DNA of 64,000 nt from Microbacterium sp. Leaf320 (GCF_001423485.1 NZ_LMOD01000004.1:124001-188000); one strand, 5' to 3'; counted from the first letter of the stretch, positions 53,714 through 62,854 are shown. The notes: generated by a model not told the origin, from the letters alone. Program-made: numbers and translations.

Positions 53714-54754
53714 ATGCCCATCGCTGCCGATGACCCCCGCCTGACGACCCCCTTCGAGGCCGCCTCCACCCGGTACACCGATGTGCCCTTCCAGCGCGCC
53801 GGCGCCAGCGGCGTGCAGCTGCCCAAGGTCTCGCTGGGTCTCTGGCAGAACTTCGGCCGCGACCGCACCTTCGACAGCCAGCGTGAGATCGTGCTGCACG
53901 CCTTCGACCGCGGAGTCGTGCACATCGACCTCGCCAACAACTACGGTCCGCCCTACGGATCGGCCGAGTCGACGTTCGGTGCCGTGCTCGACAGCGGACT
54001 CGCCCGCTACCGTGACGAGCTGTTCGTGACGACCAAGGCCGGATACGACATGTGGCCCGGACCCTTCGGCGACGGCGGCTCGCGCAAGTACCTGACACGC
54101 TCGCTTGAGCAGAGCCTCACGCGCATGAACACCGACTACGTCGACGTGTTCTACTCGCACCGCCCCGACCCCGAGACCCCGCTCGAGGAGACCGTGACGG
54201 CGCTCGCCGACATCGTGCGCAGCGGCAAGGCGCTGTACGTCGGCCTCTCGAACTACCCGGCCGAGCTCGCGCGGCGGGCGTATGAGCTGCTCGCCGAGCA
54301 GGGTGTGAAGCTGCTGCTGCACCAGCCCCGCTACTCGCTCTTCGACCGCACTCCCGAGGCCGAGCTGTTCCCGGCGCTGCGCGAGCTGAACGTCGGCAGT
54401 GCGGTGTTCTCGCCGCTCGCCCAGGGACTGCTCACCGGCAAGTACATCGACGGCGACGTCCCCGCCGACTCGCGCGCGGCGAACAGTCACTTCCTCAACG
54501 GATCGGCACTGACCGACAGCTATCTCGAGCGCATTCGCGGCATCGACCGCGTCGCGAAGGACGCGGGTCTGTCGATCCCGCAGCTCGCCGTCGCCTGGGT
54601 GCTGCGCGATCCGGTGGTGACCACAGCGATCATCGGCGCATCGCGCATCGGACAGATCGACGACGCCGTCGCAGCCAGCCAGGTCGTGCTGTCGGTCGAT
54701 GTCATCGCAGCCCTCGAGGAGTACGCGGCCACCCCCGGCGCGACCGTCGTCTGA
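53714..54754 (+). CDS. Aldo/keto reductase (YghZ / L-glyceraldehyde 3-phosphate reductase-like)
   Basis: The 346-residue NADPH-dependent TIM-barrel reductase has the catalytic Asp and Tyr in HIDLANNYGPPYGSAE, Lys in FVTTKAGYDMWPGP and His in VFYSHRPDP. The GPFGDGGSRKYL loop is typical of the YghZ branch, which reduces L-glyceraldehyde 3-phosphate and methylglyoxal. AGGAGC precedes the ATG. It begins the second accessory carbohydrate stretch. The 230 bases upstream, divergent from the UvrA-like gene, contain no supported coding frame. Confidence 0.9.
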   Translation: MPIAADDPRLTTPFEAASTRYTDVPFQRAGASGVQLPKVSLGLWQNFGRDRTFDSQREIVLHAFDRGVVHIDLANNYGPPYGSAESTFGAVLDSGLARYRDELFVTTKAGYDMWPGPFGDGGSRKYLTRSLEQSLTRMNTDYVDVFYSHRPDPETPLEETVTALADIVRSGKALYVGLSNYPAELARRAYELLAEQGVKLLLHQPRYSLFDRTPEAELFPALRELNVGSAVFSPLAQGLLTGKYIDGDVPADSRAANSHFLNGSALTDSYLERIRGIDRVAKDAGLSIPQLAVAWVLRDPVVTTAIIGASRIGQIDDAVAASQVVLSVDVIAALEEYAATPGATVV

Positions 54755-54855
54755 GGCGAATCTGCGAGCTCGGCGTAATATTCCGGGCGGCAGCGAGTCT
54801 GTTCAGTAGGGGCTCCCACGACCGGGAGCGTCCACAACGGACCCGGGGAGCAACA

Positions 54856-55512
54856 ATGACCATCGCCTATGCCGACCCGTGGGCGCGTCAGCGGGTGCAT
54901 CACGGTTCCGTTCCGCTGCCGGAACTGGCCTTCGAGCACATCCTTGCGGCGATACTCCGGGGGGACTACCTCTCCGGCGATTCGCTCAACACCACGCGCT
55001 TCGCCAAGGAGCTCGACATGTCACTGAATCCGATCCGTGAAGCGATCATCCGGCTTCGGGACATCGGACTGGTGGAGGTCACTCCCGCCCGGTACACGAA
55101 GGTCGCCGACTTCACCACCGGTGAGTCGCGTGCCGCGATCGGCTATGCCGGCGTGCTCGCCGGTGCAGCGCTCAGAAAGACGTTGTCCACGACAACGGAG
55201 CAGGTCCGCTCGGATCTCGCGGCGCTCGCTGAACTGGTCGGCCGTGCAGATTCAGCAGCCGGACGCAACGCCGCGGTGGTCGCGTTCCTCACCGCTGTAG
55301 CCGACCTCGTGGAGCATCCCCGACAGTCGATGCACCTCGTGGAGAGCGCGATCCTGGCCCAGTGCGCGTTGCAGTTCTCTGAGGGTGCCTCTCGTGGCGT
55401 CACCACGCAGGAGTACTCGACGGCGGCCCGAGCGGCAGCGCGGGCGATACGCGCGGGGGAGCCGGGGGTCGCTGAGACGACAGTCCGCGCGCTCTTCGAA
55501 CAGCTCGCCTGA
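54856..55512 (+). CDS. GntR family transcriptional regulator (FadR-type layout)
   Basis: The 218-residue protein has an N-terminal winged helix (about residues 20-85, LAFEHILAAILRGDYLSGDSL, MSLNPIREAIIRLRDIGLVE). A short all-helical C-terminal domain follows. The expected metal-binding Asp/His set of FadR-type effector domains is not evident. GGGGAGC precedes the ATG. It lies between the aldo/keto reductase and an SDR gene in the same direction and may control either. The effector is unknown. Confidence 0.82.
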   Translation: MTIAYADPWARQRVHHGSVPLPELAFEHILAAILRGDYLSGDSLNTTRFAKELDMSLNPIREAIIRLRDIGLVEVTPARYTKVADFTTGESRAAIGYAGVLAGAALRKTLSTTTEQVRSDLAALAELVGRADSAAGRNAAVVAFLTAVADLVEHPRQSMHLVESAILAQCALQFSEGASRGVTTQEYSTAARAAARAIRAGEPGVAETTVRALFEQLA

Positions 55513-55586
55513 GTCCACGGCTCCCTATAGCCGCATCCCGGCAGTGATCGGAGCCCTGCGCCTGAGCCGTCGATAGAGTCGAAGGC

Positions 55587-56576
55587 ATGACTGCGACGAA
55601 GGTGTTGTTCATCGGTGGGACGGGGATCATCTCCTCCGCGGCGAGCGCGCTCGCCGCGTCTCGGGGCATGGAGGTGACGCTGCTGAACCGTGGGCAGTCG
55701 CGCCGTGAGCCCGCCGACGGCGTCGAGGTGCTGACCGCCGATGTCTCGGATGCTGCCGCCGTCGACGCCGCCCTCGCCGGCCGCGAGTTCGACGTGGTCG
55801 TCGACATGATCGCCTTCACCCCCGACCAGGTGCAGCGCGACATCGACCGGTTCGAGGGCCGCACCGGGCAGTACGTCTTCATCAGCTCGGCATCCGCGTA
55901 TCAGAAGCCCGTGGCGCGCCTGCCGATCACCGAGTCCACGCCGCTGCGCAATCCGTATTGGCAGTACTCACGCGACAAGATCGCCTGCGAGGATCTGCTC
56001 GAAGCCGCCTACCGTGACCGCGGTTTCCCGGTCACGGTTCTGCGTCCGTCGCACACCTACGACAAATGGACGATCCCCGCGTTCGGCGGATGGACGGCGA
56101 TCGACCGCATCCGCCGCGGTGAGGAGATCATCGTGCACGGCGACGGCACGTCGCTGTGGACGCTCACCCACTCGAGCGACTTCGCGGTGGGTTTCGCCGG
56201 GCTGCTCGGCAACCCGCTCGCGTACGGCGACACCTTCCAGATCACCAGCGACTTCGTCTACACCTGGAACGACATCTACTCGATCCTCGGACGTGCGGCG
56301 GGTGCGGAGCCGAAGATCCGTTACGCCACGAGCAGGGTGATCGAGGATGCCGCGCCCGACCGCACCGGTCAGCTCACGGGTGACATGGCGCACTCGGTCA
56401 TCTTCGACAACACGAAGATCCGCCGCGTCGTGCCGGACTTCGCCCCGGTCGTACCGCTGCACACCGCGGCGCGCGAGATCATCGACTGGCACGACTCGCA
56501 CCCCGAGCTGCAGCGCGTCGACCCCGCCATGAACGCGCTGTTCGACGGGCTGCTCGCCCGAGACCGGGAGATCTGA
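55587..56576 (+). CDS. NAD-dependent epimerase/dehydratase family (SDR) protein
   Basis: The 329-residue extended SDR has a Rossmann motif FIGGTGIISSAAS and catalytic Tyr/Lys in YSRDK. It also has VFISSASAYQ, VLRPSHTYD and RIRRGEEIIVHGDGTSLWTLTH. It resembles sugar-nucleotide epimerase-like proteins often annotated near carbohydrate genes. TAGAGT (55574-55579) ends 7 bases before the ATG, so the message may be leaderless. The stop is followed closely by a second GntR gene. Substrate is unknown. Confidence 0.85.
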   Translation: MTATKVLFIGGTGIISSAASALAASRGMEVTLLNRGQSRREPADGVEVLTADVSDAAAVDAALAGREFDVVVDMIAFTPDQVQRDIDRFEGRTGQYVFISSASAYQKPVARLPITESTPLRNPYWQYSRDKIACEDLLEAAYRDRGFPVTVLRPSHTYDKWTIPAFGGWTAIDRIRRGEEIIVHGDGTSLWTLTHSSDFAVGFAGLLGNPLAYGDTFQITSDFVYTWNDIYSILGRAAGAEPKIRYATSRVIEDAAPDRTGQLTGDMAHSVIFDNTKIRRVVPDFAPVVPLHTAAREIIDWHDSHPELQRVDPAMNALFDGLLARDREI

Positions 56577-56636
56577 GACCGACGTCAGACCGGTAACCTG
56601 TGCTGCAGCGTTCCCGACCCCTGAGCAGGAAGCCAC

Positions 56637-57323
56637 ATGCCGGTTCCCAATGATTCGAAGCCGACCGTCCGACGACGGCTTCTGCGTGATGAAGCCCACG
56701 ACGCGATCCGCGACGCCATTCTCGACGGCACGCTGAAGCCCGGCGAGCGCCTCGACGACAAAGAGCTGCAGCAGTGGCTGGGCATCTCGCGCACACCGAT
56801 TCGTGACGCCCTGCAGGGCCTGGCGATGGAAGGACTCGTCGAGTCCGCTGCGCAGAGCTACACGCGTGTCGTGAAGCCGGACCCCGAGCACGTGGAATCG
56901 TTCATCCAGACTCTGGGTGTCGTGATGGGCGGGGTGACCCGAACCACAGTGGGCGCGTTCGACGACACCGACCGGGCGACATTCGCCGCGATCGTCCGCA
57001 GGGTCGAGTCGGCGCTCGCGGCGCGAGACACGCATGAGCACCTGCGTCTGGGGATCGAGATGTACGAGTTGCTCCTCGAACGCTGCGCCAATGCCGCGCT
57101 GGTCTCGCTCGCGCGCGCTGCGATGACCCCGATGAGCTACCAGATCCGCATCACGGCAGGCGATCGCGAGCCGAACTGGGCGATGCTCGAGACCGGGTGG
57201 GGTCGTCTGGGTCGCGCGGTCGAGGACGCGGATCCGATCGCAGCGGAGCTGGCCCTCGAAGAGATGCATCTGCTCCCGCTGCCGTCGAACTCCTGGGAGC
57301 CGCCGCACTGGGGCGCGCGCTGA
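56637..57323 (+). CDS. GntR family transcriptional regulator
   Basis: The 228-residue protein has a winged-helix domain near residues 15-80 (EAHDAIRDAILDGTLKPGERLDDKEL, LGISRTPIRDAL) and an alpha-helical C-terminal domain. GCAGGAAG is 5 bases before the ATG. It directly follows the SDR gene and is convergent with the VOC-family gene. This is the second GntR within 2 kb, and the two share only the DNA-binding fold, so different ligands are likely. Confidence 0.85.
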   Translation: MPVPNDSKPTVRRRLLRDEAHDAIRDAILDGTLKPGERLDDKELQQWLGISRTPIRDALQGLAMEGLVESAAQSYTRVVKPDPEHVESFIQTLGVVMGGVTRTTVGAFDDTDRATFAAIVRRVESALAARDTHEHLRLGIEMYELLLERCANAALVSLARAAMTPMSYQIRITAGDREPNWAMLETGWGRLGRAVEDADPIAAELALEEMHLLPLPSNSWEPPHWGAR

Positions 57324-57371
57324 TCGTGTCGAGCACACGCACGCCCTGACCGGTCGTGGGGGCCGCGTCGC

Positions 57372-57767
57372 TCAGGCGGTTGACATCACCGCGAGCACGT
57401 TGCCCGCAGGGTCGGTGAACCACGCGATGTCGGGGCCGCGATCGGGGCCGCCGCGAAGGATGCCCTTGTCATCGGTCGCGAACTCGGAGTCGGGGTAGAT
57501 CTTGGTCACGACTCCGCGCCCGTTGAGGTCGTCGACCGCCGCGTCGATGTCGTCGACGGGGAAGTTGAGGATCGTGAAGCTTGCCGGCGTGTGATTCGGC
57601 TTGGCGTAGACGAGGATCGAGCCGCCATCGGGAAGGCTGATGTCGAGGAAGCCCATGGCATTGGTCGTGACATCCAACCCGAGGGTGTCGCCATAGAAGG
57701 AACGGGCGGCGTCGATGTCGTCGACGCTGAATCCGCTGAACGCGTGCGTGGTCTGAAAGGCGGTCAT
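57372..57767 (-). CDS. Glyoxalase/bleomycin-resistance (VOC) family protein
   Basis: The 131-residue protein has two beta-alpha-beta-beta-beta units of the vicinal oxygen chelate fold. Segments are AFSGFSVDDIDAARSFYGDTLGL, LPDGGSILVYAK, FTILNFPVDDIDAAVDDL and IAWFTDPAGNVLAVM. Such proteins are metal-dependent isomerases, dioxygenases or binding proteins, and the substrate cannot be read. It lies between convergent GntR and the hydroxyacid dehydrogenase gene, with 39 bases between it and the latter. Confidence 0.87.
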   Translation of the reverse strand: MTAFQTTHAFSGFSVDDIDAARSFYGDTLGLDVTTNAMGFLDISLPDGGSILVYAKPNHTPASFTILNFPVDDIDAAVDDLNGRGVVTKIYPDSEFATDDKGILRGGPDRGPDIAWFTDPAGNVLAVMSTA

Positions 57768-57806
57768 GCGTTCAGCATGCGCCGCTCGCGGCGCGGTGTC
57801 CAGACC

Positions 57807-58742
57807 CTAAGGGCGCACCTGGTTGACGAGGTCGTCGCCGGCGTTCAGGCGGGTCACGTTCTGGTCGACCAGGTGCGCGGCGCCGACCGGCCGGTTGCCC
57901 GCGATGTGCGGCGTGATGAGCAGGTTCGGCGCATCCCACAGCGGATCAGATGCCGCAAGCGGTTCGGACTTCGTGACGTCGACGGCGGCCGCACGCAGCT
58001 GCCCCGACTCGAGTGCTGCGATCAAGGCGGCCTCATCGACCGTCGCGCCCCGGCCGACGTTCACGAAGGCCGCCCCGGGCTTGAGCGCACCGAAGACCTC
58101 GGCGCCGAACAGGTCGGTGGTCTCGGCCGTGGCGGGGAGGATCGAGACGAGCACGTCTGTCTCGGCGAGGATCGCCGTGGCGTCGGCATCCGCGTGCACC
58201 GGGTAACCCGATCGGGTGCCTGCGGTGCGGGCGATGCCCTGCACGTCGGCGCCCAGCGCCGTGAGGTAGGGAGCGAGAGCCCCGGCGATCGAGCCGAAGC
58301 CCCAGATCGTGACCCGGGAGCCGGCGAGCGTGTAGGACTGCTGCGTGTCGGGAGCGCTCTGCATGTCGTTGAAGTCATCGTCCCAGCGGTGCTCGCGCTG
58401 CGCATCGTGGAGCCGATCGAGGCGCCGCACCGCGCTGAGGATCAGCGTCAGTGCGTGCTCGGCGACCGGACCGTCGTGCAGCGAACGACCGGAGCAGATG
58501 CGCACATCATCATCGAATCCGGCGTTCAGGACGACATCGGCACCCGAGGCGAGCGCCTGCACGAGCCGGAGCTTCGGGAGTACGCGGGCGGCCTCCTTCA
58601 GCCATTCCGACGAGTTGTGCCAGACGACCAGCACTTCGGCGTCGCGGTGCTCCTCCGGGACGGCTGCATCGATGTCGTAGACGATTGCCTCGACGTCGGC
58701 GGTCACCGGCAGGTCGATGGTGTTCGGGATCAGGATCTTCAT
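57807..58742 (-). CDS. D-isomer-specific 2-hydroxyacid dehydrogenase family protein
   Basis: The 311-residue protein has the NAD-binding motif GFGSIAG near residue 148, catalytic Arg in NVGRGATVDE, Glu in KSEPLAASDPLW and His in ITPHIAGNR. The set is complete for a D-2-hydroxyacid dehydrogenase, which reduces a 2-ketoacid with NAD(P)H. The ATG at 58742 begins MKILIPNTIDL; the upstream extension of the frame is antisense to the LacI gene. It follows that LacI gene by 23 bases and is probably cotranscribed with it. Confidence 0.88.
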   Translation of the reverse strand: MKILIPNTIDLPVTADVEAIVYDIDAAVPEEHRDAEVLVVWHNSSEWLKEAARVLPKLRLVQALASGADVVLNAGFDDDVRICSGRSLHDGPVAEHALTLILSAVRRLDRLHDAQREHRWDDDFNDMQSAPDTQQSYTLAGSRVTIWGFGSIAGALAPYLTALGADVQGIARTAGTRSGYPVHADADATAILAETDVLVSILPATAETTDLFGAEVFGALKPGAAFVNVGRGATVDEAALIAALESGQLRAAAVDVTKSEPLAASDPLWDAPNLLITPHIAGNRPVGAAHLVDQNVTRLNAGDDLVNQVRP

Positions 58743-58765
58743 GGGGGCCTCCGCTTCCACGGTAG

Positions 58766-59749
58766 TCACTGAGGGGATTCGGTCGACTCGCGCCACACGA
58801 TGGTGAGCAGTCCGTCGGGCTTCTCGGGCGGCTCGCCACCTCGCACCGCCGCGACGAGTCGGTGCATCGAGTAGGCGCCGAGACGCTCGCGGTCCTGCGA
58901 GACGCTCGTGAGCGAGGGCACGAGGAACGCGCTCTGAGGGTGGTCGTCCCACCCGGTCACGGCGACTTCGTGGGGCAGCTTCCACCCGCGCCTGGTGGCG
59001 GCCCGGATCGCGCCGGTCGCGATGACGTCGTTCGCGGCGATCACGGCGAGCGGCGGAGCATCGTCGGGCAGCGCGGCGATCGCAGCCTCTCCGGCCTTGC
59101 CGCTCCAGTCGCCGTCGGTGACTCCGAGGGACTCGAGTCCGAGTCGGTCGATCGTCGAGACGTAGGCGTCGCGGCGTGCTCGTGCGGAGGGGAAGTCCTC
59201 GGCTCCGGCCAGATGGATGAACCGTCGGTGACCCTGGTCTGCCAACTGCTCGATCATCTCGGCGATCGGACGTGAGTCGGTGAACTCGCCGGTCATGTGC
59301 ATGGCGTCGTCGAACTCGCCGACCGAGAGCACGATCGGCCCACCGCCGGTCGTGTCGATGAAGGGGAGCGGAGTGAACGCGAGAACACCCTCGTACTGTC
59401 CGGACTCGACCACGTCGGTCAGACGCTCGACGCGTTCCTCCGGGCCGTCGGGCAGGCTGGCGACCTCGACGACATACCCCTCGTCTCGCGCGGCGGCGAT
59501 CGCCCCCGACAGCAGGGTGAGCGGATTCATGGTCGCGATCGGCACCACGACGGCGAGGCGGCCGGTGCGCTGCGTGCGCATCGAGCGGGCTGCGAGGTTC
59601 GGCCGGTAGTTGAGCTCGGATGCCGCGCGCAGCACCTTCTCGCGTGTTGCCTCGGAGATACCGGCGCGTCCGGTGAAGACGAACGACACGGTGGACTGCG
59701 ACACCCCGGCGAGATGGGCGACGTCATGGCTCGTCGGGCGTTTCTCCAT
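58766..59749 (-). CDS. LacI family transcriptional regulator
   Basis: The 327-residue repressor has the helix-turn-helix SHDVAHLAGVSQSTVSFVFTG, hinge NLAARSMRT and a sugar-binding domain ending VTGWDDHPQSAFLVPSLTS. Its recognition helix (QSTVSFVFT) differs from the three other LacI proteins here. The divergent region holds TACTACGT/ACGTAGTA half-sites rather than the CG-centred TGAA or GAAA operators. It likely controls the Gfo/Idh-cupin-Gfo/Idh operon and its own operon. The effector is unknown. Confidence 0.88.
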   Translation of the reverse strand: MEKRPTSHDVAHLAGVSQSTVSFVFTGRAGISEATREKVLRAASELNYRPNLAARSMRTQRTGRLAVVVPIATMNPLTLLSGAIAAARDEGYVVEVASLPDGPEERVERLTDVVESGQYEGVLAFTPLPFIDTTGGGPIVLSVGEFDDAMHMTGEFTDSRPIAEMIEQLADQGHRRFIHLAGAEDFPSARARRDAYVSTIDRLGLESLGVTDGDWSGKAGEAAIAALPDDAPPLAVIAANDVIATGAIRAATRRGWKLPHEVAVTGWDDHPQSAFLVPSLTSVSQDRERLGAYSMHRLVAAVRGGEPPEKPDGLLTIVWRESTESPQ

Positions 59750-59801
59750 GGCATCCGTCCTTTCGGGGCTTGACGTGACCGGTGTCCCTCTCGATAGTAT
59801 C

Positions 59802-59826
59802 TACTACGTCTTAGTAATACGTAGTA
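59802..59826. promoter_or_regulatory. Inverted-repeat operator between LacI and the Gfo/Idh operon
   Basis: TACTACGT (59802-59809) and ACGTAGTA (59819-59826) form an 8-bp inverted repeat with a 9-base spacer that holds another TAGTA. It lies 24 bases upstream of the Gfo/Idh ATG. It is AT-richer than its surroundings. Confidence 0.72.
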
Positions 59827-59849
59827 ACACCTCATCGAGGAGGCAGTGG

Positions 59850-60980
59850 ATGCTCAGGATCGGAATTATCGGCACCGGCGGGATCGCTGACGCGCACATC
59901 AACGGATACCTTGCGTTCCCTGGGGACTGCGAGATCGCAGCGTTCGCCGACGTGATCCCCGGCAAGGCCGCGCAGAAGGCCGGGTCCTTCGATCTGACAG
60001 ACGTCGCGACGTTCGACGATCCGCTCGAGATGATCGCCTCCGGGCTGGTCGACATCGTCAGCATCGCGACCCCGCCGTCGACGCACGCGTCCCTCGCGAT
60101 CGCGGCTCTCGATGCCGGCATCCACGTGCTGGTCGAGAAGCCCATGGCCCCGTCGCTCGAAGAGTGCGACGCGATGCTTCAGGCGCAGGAGCGCTCTGGC
60201 AAGGTGCTCTCGGTCGTCGCCCAGAACCGATTCCGCGACGATCTCGCGACCCTCAAGGACGTCGTCGACTCCGGGCTGCTCGGATCGATCTCCCACGTGC
60301 GCGTCGACTCGGCGTGGTGGCGGGGGCTGCCGTATTACGACCTGTGGTGGCGCGGGACGTGGGAGAAGGAGGGTGGCGGATGCACTCTGAACCACGCCAT
60401 CCACCACATCGACCTGCTGCTGTGGCTGCTGGGGAGTCCGACCGAGATCACCGCGATGCTCGCCAATGCGCAGCACGACAACGCCGAGGTCGAGGACCTC
60501 TCGGTGGCGGTCTTCCGCTACGACCGGGGCCTGGCACAGCTGACCAGCTCGGTCGTGCACCACGGACAGGAACAGGCGATCGTGATCCAGGGGGCGAACG
60601 CCCGAGTCTCGCAGCCGTTCTCGGTCGCCGCCGAGCGCGCCCGCGCGGACGGATTCCCGGAGGAGGAAGGCGATGTCGACGTGGTGGCGCGCATCGAGGC
60701 GCTCGTCGCCGAGCGCACACCTCTCGCCCATCTCGGGCACGAAGGTCAGATCGGTGACCTGCTCGGCGCGATCCGCGACGGGAGGCCGCCGATCGCCGGC
60801 GGCCTCGACGGACGCAATGCGGTCGAGGTCGTCACGGCGATCTACAAGGCGGGCTTCGAGCACCAGTTCGTATCCCTGCCGATCGCGGCTTCCGATCCGT
60901 ATTACCGGGCCGGCCAGCTCGTCGCGAACGCCCCGCACTTCTTCGAGAAGACGACCTCGTTGACCGAGGCGGCATCGTGA
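59850..60980 (+). CDS. Gfo/Idh/MocA family oxidoreductase
   Basis: The 376-residue protein opens MLRIGIIGTGGIADAHI and has the EKP motif HVLVEKPMAPS. The C-terminal catalytic region is GGGCTLNHAIHHIDLLLWLLG. It should oxidise or reduce a sugar or cyclitol with NAD(P). GAGGAGGC lies 6 bases before the ATG at 59850. Upstream sequence contains the LacI-type operator. The stop overlaps the GTG of the cupin gene (GTGA), and a second Gfo/Idh gene follows, so a multi-step interconversion is likely. Confidence 0.88.
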   Translation: MLRIGIIGTGGIADAHINGYLAFPGDCEIAAFADVIPGKAAQKAGSFDLTDVATFDDPLEMIASGLVDIVSIATPPSTHASLAIAALDAGIHVLVEKPMAPSLEECDAMLQAQERSGKVLSVVAQNRFRDDLATLKDVVDSGLLGSISHVRVDSAWWRGLPYYDLWWRGTWEKEGGGCTLNHAIHHIDLLLWLLGSPTEITAMLANAQHDNAEVEDLSVAVFRYDRGLAQLTSSVVHHGQEQAIVIQGANARVSQPFSVAAERARADGFPEEEGDVDVVARIEALVAERTPLAHLGHEGQIGDLLGAIRDGRPPIAGGLDGRNAVEVVTAIYKAGFEHQFVSLPIAASDPYYRAGQLVANAPHFFEKTTSLTEAAS

Positions 60981-61735
60981 CCGCATCCTCGTTCCCCGGC
61001 GGCACGTCGCTGTCGCATCTGGACGTCTATGCGGATGCGGCTCCCGACGGCATCTGCGGCGGAAGCCCGCACATGCACCTCGTCTCGACCGAGGCGTACG
61101 TGGTTATCTCGGGGCGGGGCGCGCTGCAGACGATCGACGCAGACGGCTTCCGCGAGACCGCCCTGTCGGCGGGGTCGGTCGTGTGGTTCACTCCGGGAAC
61201 CATCCATCGTGCCGTGAACAGGGGCGACCTTCGGGTCGTCGTGCTGATGAGCAATGCAGGGCTGCCGGAGGCGGGGGATGCCGTGATGACCTTCCCCGCA
61301 GAGATCGTGGCAGACCCGGAAGCCTATGCTGCGGCGACCTCGCTCGGAGACGAGAGCGGGCGAGCCGAGCGTGCGTCCGCGCGTCGGGACCTGGCCGTGA
61401 CCGGATTCGAGGCTCTGCGGGATGCGGTCATCGCCGGCGATCGTGCTGCTCTCGAGGCCTTCCACGCCGCTGCGGGTTCGCTCGTGCGTGACCGTGCCGA
61501 GGCATGGGGCGACCTGGTGCGAGAGCGTCCGCTGGCCCAGGCCGAGCAGTCGCTCGCGCTCGCCGAAGCTGTCGCGTCCGGTTCGGTGACGCACCTCGCC
61601 GACGCGCGCGTTCACCAGGCCGTACCCTCGGTGGGGGATCGCGGCTTCGGCATGTGCGGACGCCTGCGCACCTATGACGTGACCGATGACGACGTCACGG
61701 ATGGCGACGTGACCGACGAGGAGAACGACCGATGA
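60977..61735 (+). CDS. Cupin domain-containing protein
   Basis: The 252-residue protein has an N-terminal cupin barrel (about residues 20-100). Its metal-type motif reads GGSPHMHLVSTEAYVVISGRG, and the second motif is WFTPGTIHRAVNRGDL. A helical C-terminal half of about 120 residues is followed by a short acidic repeat (VTDDDVTDGDVTDEE). Such proteins can be sugar isomerases, dioxygenases or lyases. Both ends overlap the flanking Gfo/Idh genes by four bases, so the three proteins are made in linked amounts and probably act in one pathway. Confidence 0.85.
   Translation: MTASSFPGGTSLSHLDVYADAAPDGICGGSPHMHLVSTEAYVVISGRGALQTIDADGFRETALSAGSVVWFTPGTIHRAVNRGDLRVVVLMSNAGLPEAGDAVMTFPAEIVADPEAYAAATSLGDESGRAERASARRDLAVTGFEALRDAVIAGDRAALEAFHAAAGSLVRDRAEAWGDLVRERPLAQAEQSLALAEAVASGSVTHLADARVHQAVPSVGDRGFGMCGRLRTYDVTDDDVTDGDVTDEENDR
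61674..61722 (+). repeat. Short tandem repeat encoding an acidic Val-Thr-Asp tail
   Basis: Three near copies of a GACGTSACSGATG-like unit encode DVTDDDVTDGDVTD at the end of the cupin protein, next to the overlap with the following gene. The copies differ by silent and single-base changes. Confidence 0.7.
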
Positions 61736-62793
61736 CCCGCACATACACTTTCGATCCGCTGCCTGAGCCGGTCGTCGGCCCGGGGGAGTTCGTCTTCGCG
61801 GCTGTGGGCCTGGCCCACGGACACATCCACGGGATGGTCGAGCAGCTCATCGAGGCCGGCGCGACGCTCTCGCTCGTCTACGACGGCGACCCGGCGAAGG
61901 TCGCGGACTTCATCGAGCGGTTCCCGCAGGCACGGGCCGCCGTGAGCGAGCAGGAGGTGCTCGATGACCCCGCGGTGCAGCTCATCGCCAGCGCCTCGAT
62001 CGCGAATCAGCGGGCGCCTCTCGGCGTGCGTGTGCTGGATGCCGGGAAGGACTTCTTCGCCGACAAACCAGCGATCACGACGATCGGTGACCTCACGGCC
62101 GCGCGTGACGCCGTCGAACGCACCGGGCGGAAGTTCGCCGTCTACTACGGCGAGCGGGTGCATTCGGAGGCAGCGATCCTCGCCGGCCAGCTGATCGATC
62201 AGGGGGCGATCGGCACCGTGCTGCAGGTCGCCTCGTTCGGTCCTCACCGCATCGGCTCGGGGCGACCTGACTGGTTCTACGACCCCGAGCAGTACGGCGG
62301 CATCATCTGCGACATCGGCAGCCACAACTTCGAGCAGATGCTCTACTACACGGGCGCGACCGACGGCGAGATCGTCAGCTCTACGGTGGCCAACTACGCG
62401 CATCCCGAGACCCCCGGGCTGCAGGACTTCGGAGACGCGCACGTCGTGCTCGACAACGGCACGACAGGGTACGTGCGGGTGGACTGGTTCACCCCGGCGG
62501 GTCTCGACGTCTTCGGCGACGGCCGCACGGTGCTGCTCGGCACCGACGGCTACATCGAGCTGCGCAAGTACACCGACATCACGACCGACAACGGCGGAGG
62601 GCAGGTGCTGCTCGTCAACCATGACGGCCAGTTCCGCTTCGATGCGACGGGCAAGACGGGCTTCCCGTTCTTCGGTCAGCTCATCCGCGACTGCCTCGAC
62701 CGCACCGAGTTCGCCATGACGCAGGAGCACGCGTTCGCTGCGGCAGAGTTGAGCATCGTCGCGCAGCGGGATGCTCGGGTGCTCGCCGGCTGA
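61732..62793 (+). CDS. Gfo/Idh/MocA family oxidoreductase (second of the pair)
   Basis: The 353-residue protein has a Rossmann-type start (FAAVGLAHGHIHGMVEQL) and FFADKPAITT in the position of the EKP motif (Lys kept, Glu replaced by Asp). The catalytic region is GGIICDIGSHNFEQMLYYTGA. GAGGAG-like sequence lies within the cupin gene before the ATG at 61732. It differs clearly from the first Gfo/Idh of this operon and from the two elsewhere in the window, so it is not a recent duplicate. The substrate is unknown. Confidence 0.86.
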   Translation: MTRTYTFDPLPEPVVGPGEFVFAAVGLAHGHIHGMVEQLIEAGATLSLVYDGDPAKVADFIERFPQARAAVSEQEVLDDPAVQLIASASIANQRAPLGVRVLDAGKDFFADKPAITTIGDLTAARDAVERTGRKFAVYYGERVHSEAAILAGQLIDQGAIGTVLQVASFGPHRIGSGRPDWFYDPEQYGGIICDIGSHNFEQMLYYTGATDGEIVSSTVANYAHPETPGLQDFGDAHVVLDNGTTGYVRVDWFTPAGLDVFGDGRTVLLGTDGYIELRKYTDITTDNGGGQVLLVNHDGQFRFDATGKTGFPFFGQLIRDCLDRTEFAMTQEHAFAAAELSIVAQRDARVLAG

Positions 62794-62854
62794 CGGCATC
62801 CGTCCTCCGACATCGGCCTGCCGCCGCCCGGCATCCGGTTGATCGCGCTGCGGA

